Origin: Lineus longissimus
Lineage: Eukaryota; Nemertea; Pilidiophora; Heteronemertea; Lineidae
Assembly: GCF_910592395.1 (NCBI RefSeq)
Contig: NC_088326.1
Span: 5,897,001 to 5,961,000 of the forward strand
Length of the DNA: 64,000 nt
Reading direction: 5' to 3'
Below, piece by piece: positions 46,787 to 59,400 of this stretch (its first letter is position 1; every line of letters begins with the position of its first letter). The position numbers and the translations under genes were made by a program. The notes beneath the pieces were generated by a model. It was not told the origin of the DNA. It made no database searches and saw nothing but the letters and a program-made list of their open reading frames with translations.

Positions 46787-47294
46787 GGTAACCGGAAAAA
46801 CGCCGACCGACCGACCGACCGACCTACCGACCTGTCAATTATACCGGGAAAACGAGCCCACGCGGTAAGGAACTGATAACGATACTCTAAAGATATGCTT
46901 TGTCTACATGGTCGGTGGATATAAAAACATGATTTGGGCCTAATCTATGCACTGTAGTTTTTCTACTCGAGTGTCTCGACCGATGCAATGCATGAACTGC
47001 AACGCGCAATATGCATTTGTTGTCATTTGAACAGCGCACGTGCGCTTGTTTACAATTTCATTTCACATGACCTGCTATCGTGGATTGGATATATCACATT
47101 GACTTATGACCGCGTGGGCTCGTTTTCCGGTATAATTGACTGAAGATGTTGCTGTCAGACATGTCGGACTCCATCACGTCCATTGCGCTGGGCACTACAC
47201 AGATACATGTGCTATAGAGAAGCGAAAGGGATACTGCATATGATGGTAGGTTGGCAGGTCGGTCGGTCGGTCGGTCGGCGTTTTTCCGATTACC
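46787..47294. mobile_element. Non-autonomous transposon with GACC-repeat inverted termini, copy 1
   Basis: It starts GGTAACCGGAAAAACGCCGA followed by GACC tetranucleotides. It ends with the mirror image (GGTC repeats, then GGCGTTTTTCCGATTACC). Direct flanking repeats GGTTCCAACA at 46777-46786 and 47295-47304 form a 10-bp target duplication. An inner inverted repeat (46836-46868 against 47107-47140) shares CAATTATACCGG and AAAACGAGCCCACGCGG. The 508-bp body is non-coding. A 9-10 bp duplication points to Mutator-like elements, but no transposase is present to confirm it. Confidence 0.75.
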
Positions 47295-48020
47295 GGTTCC
47301 AACACACAACGTATTCGAATTCCAGATCCATTAATTCACAACTTCCCCAAGTGACAAATCGTTTACCTTTGCTCTAACCTGAAACTATTGGTTAAACCGA
47401 AATCAACCAACCATTGCATATGAATAATCGTGGTGTATATAAAGTCATATCCGCAGGGTTGAAAGAAAATTTAGCCCTTTTGAAAAAAAAACTAGCTGTT
47501 CGCATGACTATCGGGAACAAATTACTTGAGATAACGATATTAAAAAACGATTATTTCATCCCCAGAACTCTTACTCACACTGGTCGAGCCATGAGACACC
47601 CAGCATCAACCCATTACCATATCCTTCTCATTATGAAATATTACACACCTAAACTTAAATTGGACACTTTAAACTTAATTAACAGTGGATTATGTGCTGA
47701 TGATAACGCAACTAATAAACCGCAAAAGTAAGAAGGACACGCATATCACACCACGTTAAAAATCGACCCAGTGCACTAGAGTAAGAAATTTCAATTTTTT
47801 GCTAGGCTGTATTCGATACTAGAATGCAGTAACGAATTTCTCAGACATGACGTTACGTCAGACTTGGAATAAATCAAGGTTTCTATCAAAATTAGACCCC
47901 GGTGTGTATACGCCTCCAAAAAGACAATATGATCATGATAAATACCATACCCACAACCAGGGGCCGGGGGTAAATATCGTTAGGGGTGACAGACATACCG
48001 CCGCGCATCAAAAGGTATAA

Positions 48021-48060
48021 GTAGGCTAAAAACGCTGGTCGTGCGAAATTCCTTTAAAAC
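48021..48060. repeat. Fragment of TTAA-ended MITE
   Basis: GTAGGCTAAAAACGCTGGTC and GTGCGAAATTCCTTTAA match the right end of 54629-54889. Confidence 0.4.
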
Positions 48061-48471
48061 CTTGTGATGTAATGTGCCCCCTGAACGACATTGTGCACTT
48101 TTTGATGTTAATATACTACCACCAAATATTCACTGCACAACAGAACCCTAGGTTTGAAATGTGTCAAAACGTGATAAAGATAACGATAACTGCAGCATGC
48201 GATGCAGACAATTGAATGAACCTTGTGTCTGGTGCACAGTGAGGTGAAAACGACACCTATATCTAACCTCGTCAAAAATTTACAAGGACAGCCAAACGTT
48301 CTGAAACTAAAGAAATTTGAATTCGAATCAGATGAAATGCATCTTTGGTGTGGTCTACCCGTTGGGCTTCACACAACAAAAGATACTAACAAGATATATC
48401 TAGAGCTCATGAATAGGTTGAATCAACAAGTTTCACTGTATCTGACCTTACAAATCTACGACAAATATGTA

Positions 48472-48656
48472 TACAGTAGAACATCCCTTAGCGGACAACT
48501 CTCTATTAAGGACAACCTCTATATTAAGGACACTAGTGTGCATGGTCCCAAATTGGGTGTTTCCATTCAATTTGACATCTCTAATCATGACACTTTTCTA
48601 TTAAGGACAGCAGTTGTCAGTCCCGAGGGTGTCCTTAATAGAGAGGTTCTACTATA
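48472..48656. mobile_element. TA-ended MITE, copy 2
   Basis: The left end TACAGTAGAACATCCCTTAG and the right end, reverse-complemented, TATAGTAGAACCTCTCTATTAA form terminal inverted repeats around a 185-bp element. It matches 17432-17630. The open frame 48223-48666 runs through it by chance. Confidence 0.65.
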
Positions 48657-49693
48657 CTTAGAATAAATATTTCTTTTGTTGGTGGATTCTATTTGCTATA
48701 TTCCTTACTAAAGAAACTATAAGTGATTATACAGACACAAAATGGCATGAATTACAGGCACAAAAAATATGATTAAGGAGATCAAGTCGTGACTAAAGTC
48801 CTTTAGACTTGCTGAACGAGGCAAAACTAACTAAATTGGTGATTACCTCTTGCAGTTCATCGACTGGAGTCAGTAATATGCAACGTTATGCAATGTTACC
48901 CAGATGTCCAGCTCACATAATAAACTACTTTGGGGAACTCGAAACTGCTAATATTTATGAATGGAAGCTTATTCCCACCTTAGTTTTTAACCGGGCCGTT
49001 CAAACTCCCCATTTTTATAAGCGTTTCGCTACAGGTTTCCTTTAACTTGGCAGTATTAGCAGTTTAGCCAGCAAGTTAAAGGGGGAAGAATTTTTACGTG
49101 TTCATCTAACCCGTATGAAGATAACTCGAAATAAGTGGAAGCTTCATTGTTAAGGTTAAAAGTTCACCTGAAGTCAAACATGAAGAGCTGGACAGGTGCG
49201 GCTATATAATCTGAATCTGATGATTCGCCGGAGCAGCAGTTTATTACAGGCAGCTCCATATCCCTATTGCTGCATATATCTGCTATGAGCAGCACTAACC
49301 CGATCATAATCAGACATTCTACAATATTCATAAACCCCATTCAGTTGATATCCGTGCACCAAGCAGTGTTTATATAATCAAGATCGAAGCGTCTATCTCT
49401 GTATGGAACCTCGAGAGAACCGGGTAAATCTATGTAATACTATCCTAATGCTCAGTGCATTTATGGAAGTATGGGGTTGTAGACCAGATGAATACCGCCC
49501 TTGGTAAACTGCTGACCGGAGTGATAACCGATAAATGCCTAAATAAACGAAATGCGTCCCATGCAAACACAACCAATCGCATCAAGAATCAACGGAAATC
49601 CTGTTGAAAACATGCCGGTACATGAAGCATGAAGATACTGAAAAGAAGTAACATGCTCTGCCCAATCGTAAACAAGGAGGACAGTTAACTTAC

Positions 49694-49854
49694 TTATCGT
49701 GCGTGGCAACTTCAGCATCACAACAAGGTTTAGAGGAGGAACTGGTGTAGCGTCCGCCATTTAGTCCATCTGGAAGGATGTAACCGGTGGATGTGAGGGA
49801 AGGATGGCTTGGGCCAAGCGAGAAGTCAAGACTCGCTTCTATTGCACGGTCAAC
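49694..49854 (-). CDS. mGluR-like class C GPCR, flytrap exon (lobe 1)
   Basis: The 161-nt exon lies between TTGTTGCAG and AA|GTAAGT. It reads VDRAIEASLDFSLGPSHPSL and continues to a loop with SSSSKPCCDAEVATHD. It directly extends DGCNQ of the previous exon: the helix after D-x-C is standard in lobe 1, and the Ser/Cys-rich loop is the usual variable region before V-x-G-V-x-G. The next exon (44018-44167) completes the Lys codon. A long intron of 5.5 kb full of mobile elements follows. Confidence 0.88.
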
Positions 49855-49929
49855 CTGCAACAATAAAATAATCTCTAAACCTGGCCTTTTTGGATGTACC
49901 AGCATTCAAACATCAATAGCAAATGATTA

Positions 49930-50180
49930 GGAGACGCGGTGGCGCAGTGGTAGAGAGTCGGACTCATGATCCGGAGGTCGTGGGTTCGATTCCCGGCTTA
50001 ATCGTCACTTTGTTTCTCCTACTGGTTGAATGAGCGCTTTGTAGCTGCTCCTTGAAACCCCATATTGACTTCTGTGGAGACCGGGATGATGACAGTCCCA
50101 AAGCGCTTGAGAATACCCAGCTATTGAGTAATTCGAGCGCTATATAAGCGCCGACTATTATTATTATTTATTATTTATTA
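49930..50180 (+). repeat. Full-length tRNA-derived SINE, family 1, with ATT tail
   Basis: A methionine-tRNA-like head has A box TGGCGCAGTGGT, a CAT anticodon position and B box GGTTCGATTCC. The body with CTCCTTGAAACCCC and AAAGCGCTTGAG follows, then GAGCGCTATATAAGCGCC and an ATT-repeat tail to 50180. The acceptor stem pairs poorly, so it is not a working tRNA. It sits in a GPCR intron. Confidence 0.8.
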
Positions 50181-50697
50181 GGAAACAGTGCATTCTAAAG
50201 ACATTGATGGTGAGACACATCAATTGTGTTTTAAATCAGCATTACATTACCAAGTTGTTTCAGAGATGTTTCAGTTAATAAGTCTCATCACAGACGTATT
50301 CAAACCCTGTCTTACTTCTGGGCTATGCACACCTCTTGAGTGTTTAGCAAATTTTAGAGAATGTACTAGGCAGAGTAATTATGTTAGTTTAGTATTTCCT
50401 ATCTACAGGGATAACTGTTACGGTATCATTGTATCTCAATTGGCTTTCAGCTGTTGATGAATTGAACAAAAACCTAGTAAGTCCCCGAAAAAGAAAAATA
50501 TTATATGTCTAAATGGACACTTTATACAAAACAAATCTGGTTCTTGAAGGGTAATGACTCAGTGAAGGATGAATTTAGATTTTCATCTTTCTCTGTGAAA
50601 TTCACTTATTGGGTCTTTGCTCAACACTCCAGACTTTCCTGCAATTAAAGACAATGGGCAACAGTTCAGAATGCGAAATCTAACTGATATTGCTTAC

Positions 50698-50807
50698 CTG
50701 ATTACACCCATCCCTAATATCGTAGCCTAACTTCACACCGGGGAAGAATGTACCATTTTTGTTGATCTCTTCAACGGCATAAATCATCGCCAGAACCCAT
50801 GACATAC
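50698..50807 (-). CDS. mGluR-like class C GPCR, first recognised exon (lobe 1)
   Basis: The 110-nt exon lies between CGTTTCTAG and CAG|GTAAGC. After two bases completing a codon it reads MSWVLAMIYAVEEINKNGTF and then FPGVKLGYDIRDGCNQ. A-M-x-x-A-x-x-x-I-N followed by P-x-x-x-L-G-Y-x-I-x-D-x-C is the signature start of family C flytraps. It opens mid-codon, so it is an internal exon. The signal peptide and the G-G-L-F-P exon should lie further upstream and were not identified, so the gene is 5' incomplete here. The eight exons encode 971 residues, close to full mGluR size. Confidence 0.93.
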
Positions 50808-53040
50808 CTAGAAACGGGAGAAGATAACGTTTGTTTGCAAGTGACCGGCTTTAAACAAGTTAACAATGAAGGAGGAATAACCATAGATTGGAAGATTTTA
50901 CACTATTGCATATTTTACATCGCAGAAGAATAATGTTTTCAATCCGACGAGATAGAAATCCCGTGCGTAAAATAAATACCGAGGCATTTTGCGGCCATGA
51001 GTGCCTGGTAACGATAAAACCGGTATAATGTAACCATGGGTCACCACCTGACCTCAAAGACTACACCTGGATCGCCACCAGGATCGCGTTTTACACGTAC
51101 AAAACTGATAACAAGATCGCTCTTGATCGGTTTACGAACCACGGATGGACATCACATCGATCCTACCCCAATGAGAGTCCACTTTTTCGACCACATCGAA
51201 CTACAAACTAGACCAGACCTGTTTATATCCAGGCGCTTTTACACGACATTCCGATCTCTAGCCAAGACGGATCGTACATCGTGTAAGCGACCCTTTTTCA
51301 CCATGTCTTCATAAAACAGTTTCACTACGGCTCATGATCAAAATATTGATAAACGACTGGGAGGCATTGAGGGCACGAAAACATGGTTAGCAGTTGATTG
51401 GCGGGGATGGTACGAGATTGGTTTGTCACGGCATAAATGGACTTGACACAGATCGAGCTAAATTGATATTTTGTTCCATTACCAATGAAGTGGCGTTAAT
51501 GATTCGTACTTTTGCAGCGACCAATACATTGCTGTTTTACTTATGTCATGTGTCTACATGGCCAGTAACGCCGACAAACTTAACATAACTAGTATCATTG
51601 TCTCGGACCATTATTTGTTTCCGGTTTGTAACACAAGTAAAAGATACGTAGACAGAATGGGTTACTGTGTAAAGTATTGGCCTGGTATTCCTATCCATAA
51701 GCAACGAATCTTACTCGCATTTATTACTTTCGAAATTAAGAAACGACATTTTCCGGGGCCAAAGGATACCACCTCATGACTATCAGAAAACGATAAGAAA
51801 ATATTACACAAAAGTACACGTACAACTATGCTTCAGTCATGGCTTAATTCTTCAACGAAACTGCTGTACCCGTATTTTGTTTGTGCAAGAGGGAGTTTTC
51901 GCAAACACCATCCCCGAAACGCCTATTGTATGACCTCCTGATAACGAAGTCGAAAAGGATAGGCGTTCCCGTGGCCGTTTCGTGAGCACTGCGAAAACTC
52001 CCTAATATACAATGTACATATACGATCCGCACCGAACGTATATGAGGGAGTGAGGCTTATCCAACGAACGAAAAGAAAACAAACGAAAACATTCTGCTCA
52101 GCTTATTAATACGCACTATGACTAGCCATTTGAATGACATAACTGATATTTTGAGTCGAAGAGATGAGCTCTGACGTGATAATACACAAAGTGTACGGAA
52201 TTTATAAAGTGAGACGTATACTAGTAGTGGTGCGTAAAGACTAGTGTAATGGTTCAATCTGCAAATTGAATGAAAGAGTACTTAATACATATAATGATGA
52301 TGAATCCTTGTATTACTAAATCAATTGAGATGCTGAGAAATGTGCAATTGTCACAATACTTATAGAACTGGCTTCTCCTAAAGATACTTAAATTCTACAA
52401 TAATATAATCATTAAACAAGATAAAAAACTGGGCCTTCTGTCCAGGCGAACAAAGCCTCACTGGTCTTCTTCCAAAAATTTGTCAACGAGACATCAATAA
52501 ATTTAACTGACACCACATGTACGTCCTGGTGACGGGAAATGTAATCTTGAAGGTGATGAGTTCAGTGCTTGATATAGTACAGGGGAAAAGGTTACCCAAA
52601 AAGGTAGCTCATTAATAACGCACAGATGTTATCAAATGAATGATCTCAAATGAATGATAACTGAACTTCGTTATGACCTGCAGGTGAGAAAAACCCTAAC
52701 CCCTTCGGAGCGTGTAACCCGGGTGTCGATGGTCACGTTCACCAGCTGACCCTGCCCCACTTGCAGCAAGAAAGAGAAATCGACATTTGACCTCAACCAG
52801 GCCAGACCTAGAGAAAAGGACGGTAATTATAGATAATTTTCAAGCACCGGAGGGATTAACGAACGCCGACTGCTGTTGAAAAGGTGATTCGGATCGCACA
52901 GGCGCAATGGAACAATTTCCCAGGACCACGATCACATCACAAATTCACGATCACATCACAAAACCACCATCACATGAAGGCCATATACAGACTATCATGA
53001 CAAGTTCATGGATGGGGGTGTCATACACCATATTACGTAA
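50808..53040. other. Upstream of GPCR, no exon identified
   Basis: I searched the minus strand by eye for the first coding exon and signal peptide and did not find them. A MITE lies at 51888-52003. A minus-strand stretch near 52690-52765 has an acceptor-like and donor-like pair but no matching motif. Confidence 0.35.
51888..52003. mobile_element. Short MITE
   Basis: AGGGAGTTTTCGCA at the left is mirrored exactly at the right (TGCGAAAACTCCCT). Inner blocks CGAAACG and GGCGTT are also paired. The element is about 115 bp and non-coding. Confidence 0.55.
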
Positions 53041-53425
53041 TAGAATGTCCGGCCATTGTGCTCACCGTATTGATATTTGGTGGTTAGGAATTCATCCATT
53101 CATAGTACATAGGTCAAATCAAAGTCGGTATGATATGTGATGTATCGTTGCTTGGAGTACCTACCATAAAAATATCATCGAAAACAAGTCACTTCTAAGC
53201 GAGATATTGCACTTTTTACATTTTTTGTTTTGGCCTCCTGGTGGCCAAGTCGAAAATCAGATCGGATCGAAATCCGGTGACCGAGGTTACATGACGTAGG
53301 GAGTCATGTGTACCAAATTTCATGTTCATAGCTTCAGTGGTTAAGAAACGTGCCACTATTTTTGAAACAGGACACAGACAACAACGACGACAGACGACGG
53401 ACACTGCGGTGTTGTCTAGACTAGG
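53041..53425 (+). repeat. Interspersed repeat, short copy
   Basis: Matches 45391-46035: TATTTGGTGGTTAGGAATTC, AAATATCATCGAAAACAAGT, AAGAAACGTGCCACTATTTT, ending GACGGACACTGCGGTGTTGT. It has one unit where the other copy has two. Confidence 0.65.
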
Positions 53426-54628
53426 GTTGTCTAGAGGTTTTTTTGTGTTCATGTCCGGCCAACCCTTAACCGTAGTTCCTAAAAAATCATTGATTTCTTG
53501 GTCCTCACAGTATGCCAGTGTGGATTTAGCAGTTGTTTTGGCAAAGACATGTTATTTGGAGATTCTGAAACCTGGAGCACTACTCAATAGGCGGCTAACA
53601 AGAAACTACACATTTTACTGTTGTTGCCGACGTATGTGTACACTGAACTTTTGATGTGCGTCGGGCCACCCGTGTTGAAATACCGTCCAGTGCCAGTTGG
53701 TGCGTTTTTCGCTGATTCGTGCAAAATTCAACATATCTCAAAAGTTCAATGGTTGACCGTCGATTTGTTTGTGTGTGTAGCGTCAGCAACTGTCTTTCAC
53801 GGGAGAATGGTCACGGTAAGAATTATACAGGAAGAAATGTATAATATTTGGGTTTTTCCGTGATTGTCCGACCCAATTGGCAATATTGCCATTTGGGATG
53901 GTGAACAGAGCTAGGAGCCAATGCGACGCTTATGATTTATTTAAAGAAATAAATTGCCCGATTTAACATCCTACAGAGTCAGGGAAATCGAGCGTTTCCA
54001 GTGCATACGACACAAATGGCTTGTCCTCATGCAATCACATTGGAAACGCATTTTAAAATAGATTGACGTTCTGTTAACGGGGCACGTCATCATTGCATAC
54101 ATTCGGGAAAAGCTCCCTAACGAGACCCAAGTAGCCATGACATGAACTCTTTACATTGGCAGGCGAATGATTAAAGCGTTCCCACGCCCGACTAGAAGGC
54201 TTTGATACAGGTACTTTCCTTTCGTGGATTTATCAATCACACTATGCAATGTTGTATGTTGTATGTTGTATTTCGGCATAATTCAAGCCACTGACAGCAT
54301 CACTGTGCAACATTCTGGCGTAAGTCGCCGAAAATATTTTGTGTTTTATCGCCGATCTTGATAGCCGCCATTTGCAATTTCGCGTCATCAACGACGTCAT
54401 CGGTAAAATAACGCCATAAAATCTCAATTTTAGTATACGGCGTCAAAGTAACTAACCCAGTTGGGACGCTAGTACAAAAGGTCTATTGCATGTAATTTGC
54501 CTATAATTGACACTCGCGGCTCAAACATCCTGACATAACCAATGGTTTTAATTATACTCCGCCTATCGATATTACAAACCCCTGATGAAATCCATGCCTT
54601 TCCAGCCCAATCAGAGTGCCGCTCTGTA

Positions 54629-54889
54629 TTAAAAGCGGATTTCGCACGAGCAATATGCACAATGCCCATCCCAAGCCAAAATCATTATCAAAGCGATCTT
54701 AGAATAACCGTCATCAAGTCAAACGAGAGTTTCTGAGTGGTAGCCTATTGTCAAAATGATAATCCTTATTAAAGTAACTAATCTGTGCCAGACTTTTGAA
54801 CAGGAATCAAGTACATGTAGGTACATTTTACCGCTCGGGAAAAAGTAAATAATAGGCTGAATCGCTGGTCGTGCGAAATCTGCTTTTAA
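54629..54889. mobile_element. TTAA-ended MITE, best preserved copy
   Basis: Begins TTAAAAGCGGATTTCGCACG and ends CGTGCGAAATCTGCTTTTAA, giving inverted termini of about 26 bp bounded by TTAA. TTAA ends suggest mobilisation by a piggyBac-type enzyme. The 261-bp body is non-coding. Relatives lie at 22160, 42641 and 48021. Confidence 0.65.
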
Positions 54890-56394
54890 GCTTGAGTTAT
54901 CGAAGGCACTTTCTTGAATTGCGTGTCCCCCGCTACAAGTTTGTTTCGTTTCGCACTAGATACCCAAAAACACTTCAGCAGAAAGTTAAACAGCATATAT
55001 AAAATCGATCTAGATTGAAGAGTCAAAACGTTAGAAACGTGTTAATTGTATTATACGGCAAATCTGAACATAAACGCTTCAAGGTGTGTAAAGTAATCGG
55101 AACAGCCACATCCTTCCCAGCAGATTGTACTGGATTTCTCAAGGGTTTGTATACGAGGTAGGAGTATCAAATACATGCATCTCAGAATGCAGCTCAACCG
55201 GCTTGATAGCACCGACACAGTATATTTGGACCATACTTCCCATCTAATTATTTCAATCTTCGGCTACGTTTTTTATATGGTTTGACTGCACCACATGTTG
55301 CCATGCTGAAACACAATTATGTGGCCGACTATGGCTGTGCTTAAGACTAGGATAACTCGCATCCGATAGCGGACGTGTTCAATCAGTAGTCCATTACCGC
55401 CACTCAGTTGGCATCCCCTCACCCGGATTCGCCTCTCATTACGCGGAGATTACTGCCAGAGAGCAAACAAATTATGGCGGGGTTTTAAGCTAGTGACCAG
55501 CTCGGTCGGCACTTTGACACGTTCAACCAAGGATATTATGGAATTATCCCTGGCATTTGTAGAGGAACAGTAGAAAAACCAGAATAATTTAGGCAGTCAG
55601 TAAAACACGCCGTTTTAGATGCTGGAGGTATAATTTTCCCAGTTGTGTATGGCGCCTAGCAATGCAAGCTAACTGTTGGATTTCTGGCCATGTTTATCCC
55701 CTATCATGCCATCTTCGATGTCCTGGGTCTCTGGTTATTTCGTAAATCACCGCGAGTGTGGAGCTACAATTTAGGCCAAAATCGAGGGGCGGCCGATGAT
55801 TTGGAGGAAATGACAGCTGGGCGAGTTTCAAAACACCTTAGTTTTACACATCTGTGAATCAAAGAAGAATTGTGAAAAGTGTGTTCCACTGAAGTCGGAA
55901 AATTGTGTGGGTAAGATTCTATCCGTTCTCATTGCAAAATTGGTAACACACCCATGTGAGATGCGAGACCCCTAGTGAGTCGAGAGGCCAGCGATTCAGT
56001 CGTGTTTGGAGGTTATCGGTCATGGAATTCCATCAAAGTCACCACGTGACTATACAGGCAAAAAATTCCGCCGAAAAATTCATAAAGAAAAACTCTATGT
56101 CACCCCAAAAAAACTGCAATGTATATATTTTGTAAAACCGGGTAATGCATAACCTAGAAAAAGCGACTCAAACCAAAACACCGTCCAAATTTGCAGTGGT
56201 ATTTAGCCTTTTTTGCGTGCGATGTCTTTGATAGCTATAATTATAAAACTTTTAGGCCCCTATAGCGCTAAATCCAACTGGTTTCAGTCGGTTAAAGCGA
56301 TTCACATTATTACCCCCATCCTTAGATATAGGTTTCTGATACTCCTTATGTCAGGATGACAGGAATATTACAGATCCGAGCTGCAGCGACACAA
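54890..56394. other. No gene seen
   Basis: No open frame with a domain, no clear repeat and no RNA gene recognised. Confidence 0.4.
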
Positions 56395-56612
56395 CACGCC
56401 AGACCTAACATTCATAGTTTGCCATCTCTGCCAGCCAGCTAGGTACCAATTTACTCTTTGGTGGAGAGAAGCAAGTAGTCTAGGGTTAAGTGCTCTGCTC
56501 AAGGACACAAAGACGAAACAGCGGTGATCCTCCTGAGAATCGAACTTACGACCTCCTGATAATGAGCCGGTGCTCTAACCAAGCACTCATGCCACTGATC
56601 TCCCCAGGTGTA
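56395..56612 (-). repeat. tRNA-derived SINE, third type
   Basis: On the minus strand the head GGTTAGAGCACCGGCTCATT and B box AGTTCGATTCTC lead to a body with GTGTCCTTGAGCAGAGCACT. The body differs from families 1 and 2. Confidence 0.65.
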
Positions 56613-59400
56613 GCCGTTGGAGCCCAGGTGTGTACACCGGAGGGTTACAGTTCAGCTTGTATTTTCTATGGTAAACTCATTGTCTCCATTGTGGTGCCGC
56701 CGTGTCCCAGCTGTATTTGCGCTATATGGATAACCCACTTAATTATATATGCATGCAAATGGACATTGATATCGAGTCGAGAATATTTATCTAACATATA
56801 TTGTGATGACAGACTATACAGACGTGTACCGTTGTAATTCATTGATTTGCTTTTATATAAACCACATGGTGTAATTAACTCTTTCACCATCGAATGATAG
56901 GGTGATCCGGAATAACCCGAGTATCGAGCAGTCGATCACCCCTGGCCGAATTGAACTTGTTTTTACATCGCCCCATATAGACTAGACCTTACTCCGCTAG
57001 GACCAACATAGACCGACCAACAAGCCCGTGTGTGTTTTGACACGGAAGTGCTCTCAAAACGAAGAAGTGATTCCACTCGCACTGAAATCCAAACACCTTA
57101 TCGCCTCAGACATCGAGATTGCAAGCCTTCAAGATGAACTTATATTGATGTGGTAAAAGAATAAAAACCCTGGTTTGCCCGACGTGCTCTTGCCTGCGTT
57201 TCACACGACGTCGTCCAGTCGACAATGCAATAACATCAAAAGCCACTAATCCGCTGGTTTGAAGTCGCACAGCTAGCTGAACCATTTCACATAGGTAATT
57301 ACGCCACAGTTTAAAACGACTTAAATAAAATCATCGAAAAATGTCGGTAATCACCCCAAGGTATGTAAAAAAACATATCAATATGATATCAGTGATGAAT
57401 AGGTCATTTTATTTCCGAGTATGACAACCCCGAATTTTTTTTAACATCCCTAAATCTGCATGTAAAACGATGACAACCATTCTTATTATTCAACGGATTA
57501 TAAAACATTCGATTGGATAAAACAAACGTGACGTAAAGTCATGGTTCAATGCCCTCAGTACCATGCATAACAAAGAATCTGGTCTGACAGTGAATGTGAT
57601 ATTTTCTATGTATATCAAATGTCGTTGTCATGTTAAACTACATGGGATTATTGTGTAACAATGCCATGAATGGCGGTTCAAATAGACTAATATCCTTAAA
57701 CTCAATTTTCTATGACTTTAGACACGATGACGTAATTTCGAGGAGAACCAATCAATCAATGTCGGTTTGTATTTTCACCAATAAGCTTTCAGGTAGCAAT
57801 TAACAGAAAAAAGGAGTTGATAAATATAGAATATGGTTCCAAAGAGAACAACGGACGTGTGGCACGTGCCATACATCCTTGATACAGAACTGGTTTGGAC
57901 GGAATGTCACCATTCAAGAGCCAGACAAAATAGCAACTCGAAGCTGTCTGTCCCATTAGAGCAAATCATTGGGGCCATTAGCAATTTAATGATTATCCTT
58001 TCAAACGTCAGTTCTCATTACCTAAGAACTCTGTAGCAGTTTAATAGCAACTAAAGTGGTATAATTCCTGACTACTGTAAGTGGGCGATTGCTAAGGTCC
58101 CAATCAATCGAATCGTCTAGAGTGGCGTGAAAGGTTTAACATTTTCCAGGATAGAATGTCCGGGGAACAAATGATTCTGTTGTGCGTATAAATGACCATA
58201 TGTTGACGACCGTGGTCTATGAATATCCATGAAAAATCAGTTCAACTCAGTGAAATTTTGAAAGCACTACATGAGGCCTCATGCAGGTTTTGGATGATTT
58301 TTAGACTGACGGATGACAAACGAGCTGTTTTTCCCCGATAACGAAAAGATTAGCGACCCAATAACATTAATGCTGCACCCGATTCACCCAAATTTGTGGT
58401 GCTCATAAGGGTCAGCCCTTCCGAAGATAAGGGTCAGCCCTTCCGAAGTGCAATGGAAAGCCCTCGTCCTGGGAGAACGTCCTCGTTCCTGTGCCAAGTA
58501 ACTATGCTTGATTTTCGCCACATGCCATCGCGGGCGAGTTTTTGCAATAGCATTGTCACTCGGTTTCGCTATTAAAACTCCAATCTCCACTAGCCCCTTT
58601 TGCTTTACTTACTAATCTGGGGATGTATCATTTAATTGGTCATTAATCACATGGAGACACCAATTACTGCTGTAATGGAACGGAGGACTCACACAAGTGT
58701 ATGTTAAATGCATGTTAAATGTACTAAAGCGATTGCATCGTCGTCGACTATTATCATTGAACGTATCACTGAAGGAACGGAGTAAGGATTTTAGTTTACA
58801 CTAAATAGTATTGCATGAGTTGTCGCAGTCGCTTTTTGGTGAGGGAAAAAGTATACAGGGCCGAGAAATTGTACGGGGGGGGGGGCAAACACAAAGCCAA
58901 AATACGGTGTCCCTCCCCAAACCCCTCCAACCGGCTAAATACGGCCGAAATCTATGCCCACGGACCGGACACAGGATAGTTGCTAGGAAATCAAAGTGAG
59001 CCAGGTGGTTATGATGAACGTTGTTTTTGTCACAGCCACAGTTACACCTGGTTCAGGGAATGCCTCTCCACGTATAGATTTAAGTTGGTGTTATCTACCA
59101 GTACTACTGGCGCGAATGGACAGACTTCCTAAGTATGCCACTGCAACAATCTGAATTGCGGTGTGGCGCAGCTCTCAATTATGGTGCACCATAAATCAAC
59201 CAATCAAAACCTCGGATCTCGTGAATTAGGCCACGGCATAAAGCTGAATTGTGGTGTGGGTCTATTCAGCAATAGCAGTCAACCAATCAGATAGCCGGGA
59301 ATTGTGGACGGAAGTGTCATTTATGGAGGACGAAAGGGAGAATTGTGGACATGATTTGTTTGTTGATGTTATTTTCAACACATGATCGCAAGTTGTGTGA
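56613..59400. other. No gene seen
   Basis: No gene recognised. A 22-bp unit (ATAAGGGTCAGCCCTTCCGA) is tandemly doubled at about 58405-58449, and a poly-G run lies at 58875. Confidence 0.4.

Noticed and set aside
49931-50003. A functional methionine tRNA gene
   Set aside because: A and B boxes and a CAT anticodon are present, but the acceptor and T stems pair poorly. A SINE body with an ATT tail follows directly, and the same head recurs in other copies.
52690-52765. Candidate first exon of the GPCR on the minus strand
   Set aside because: It reads GQGQLVNVTIDTRV-like sequence with acceptor-like flanks, but lacks the G-G-L-F-P motif and a matching phase.
53322-53863. Two overlapping plus-strand frames after a CCTCACAG acceptor
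   Set aside because: No domain recognised. The first runs through the end of an interspersed repeat.
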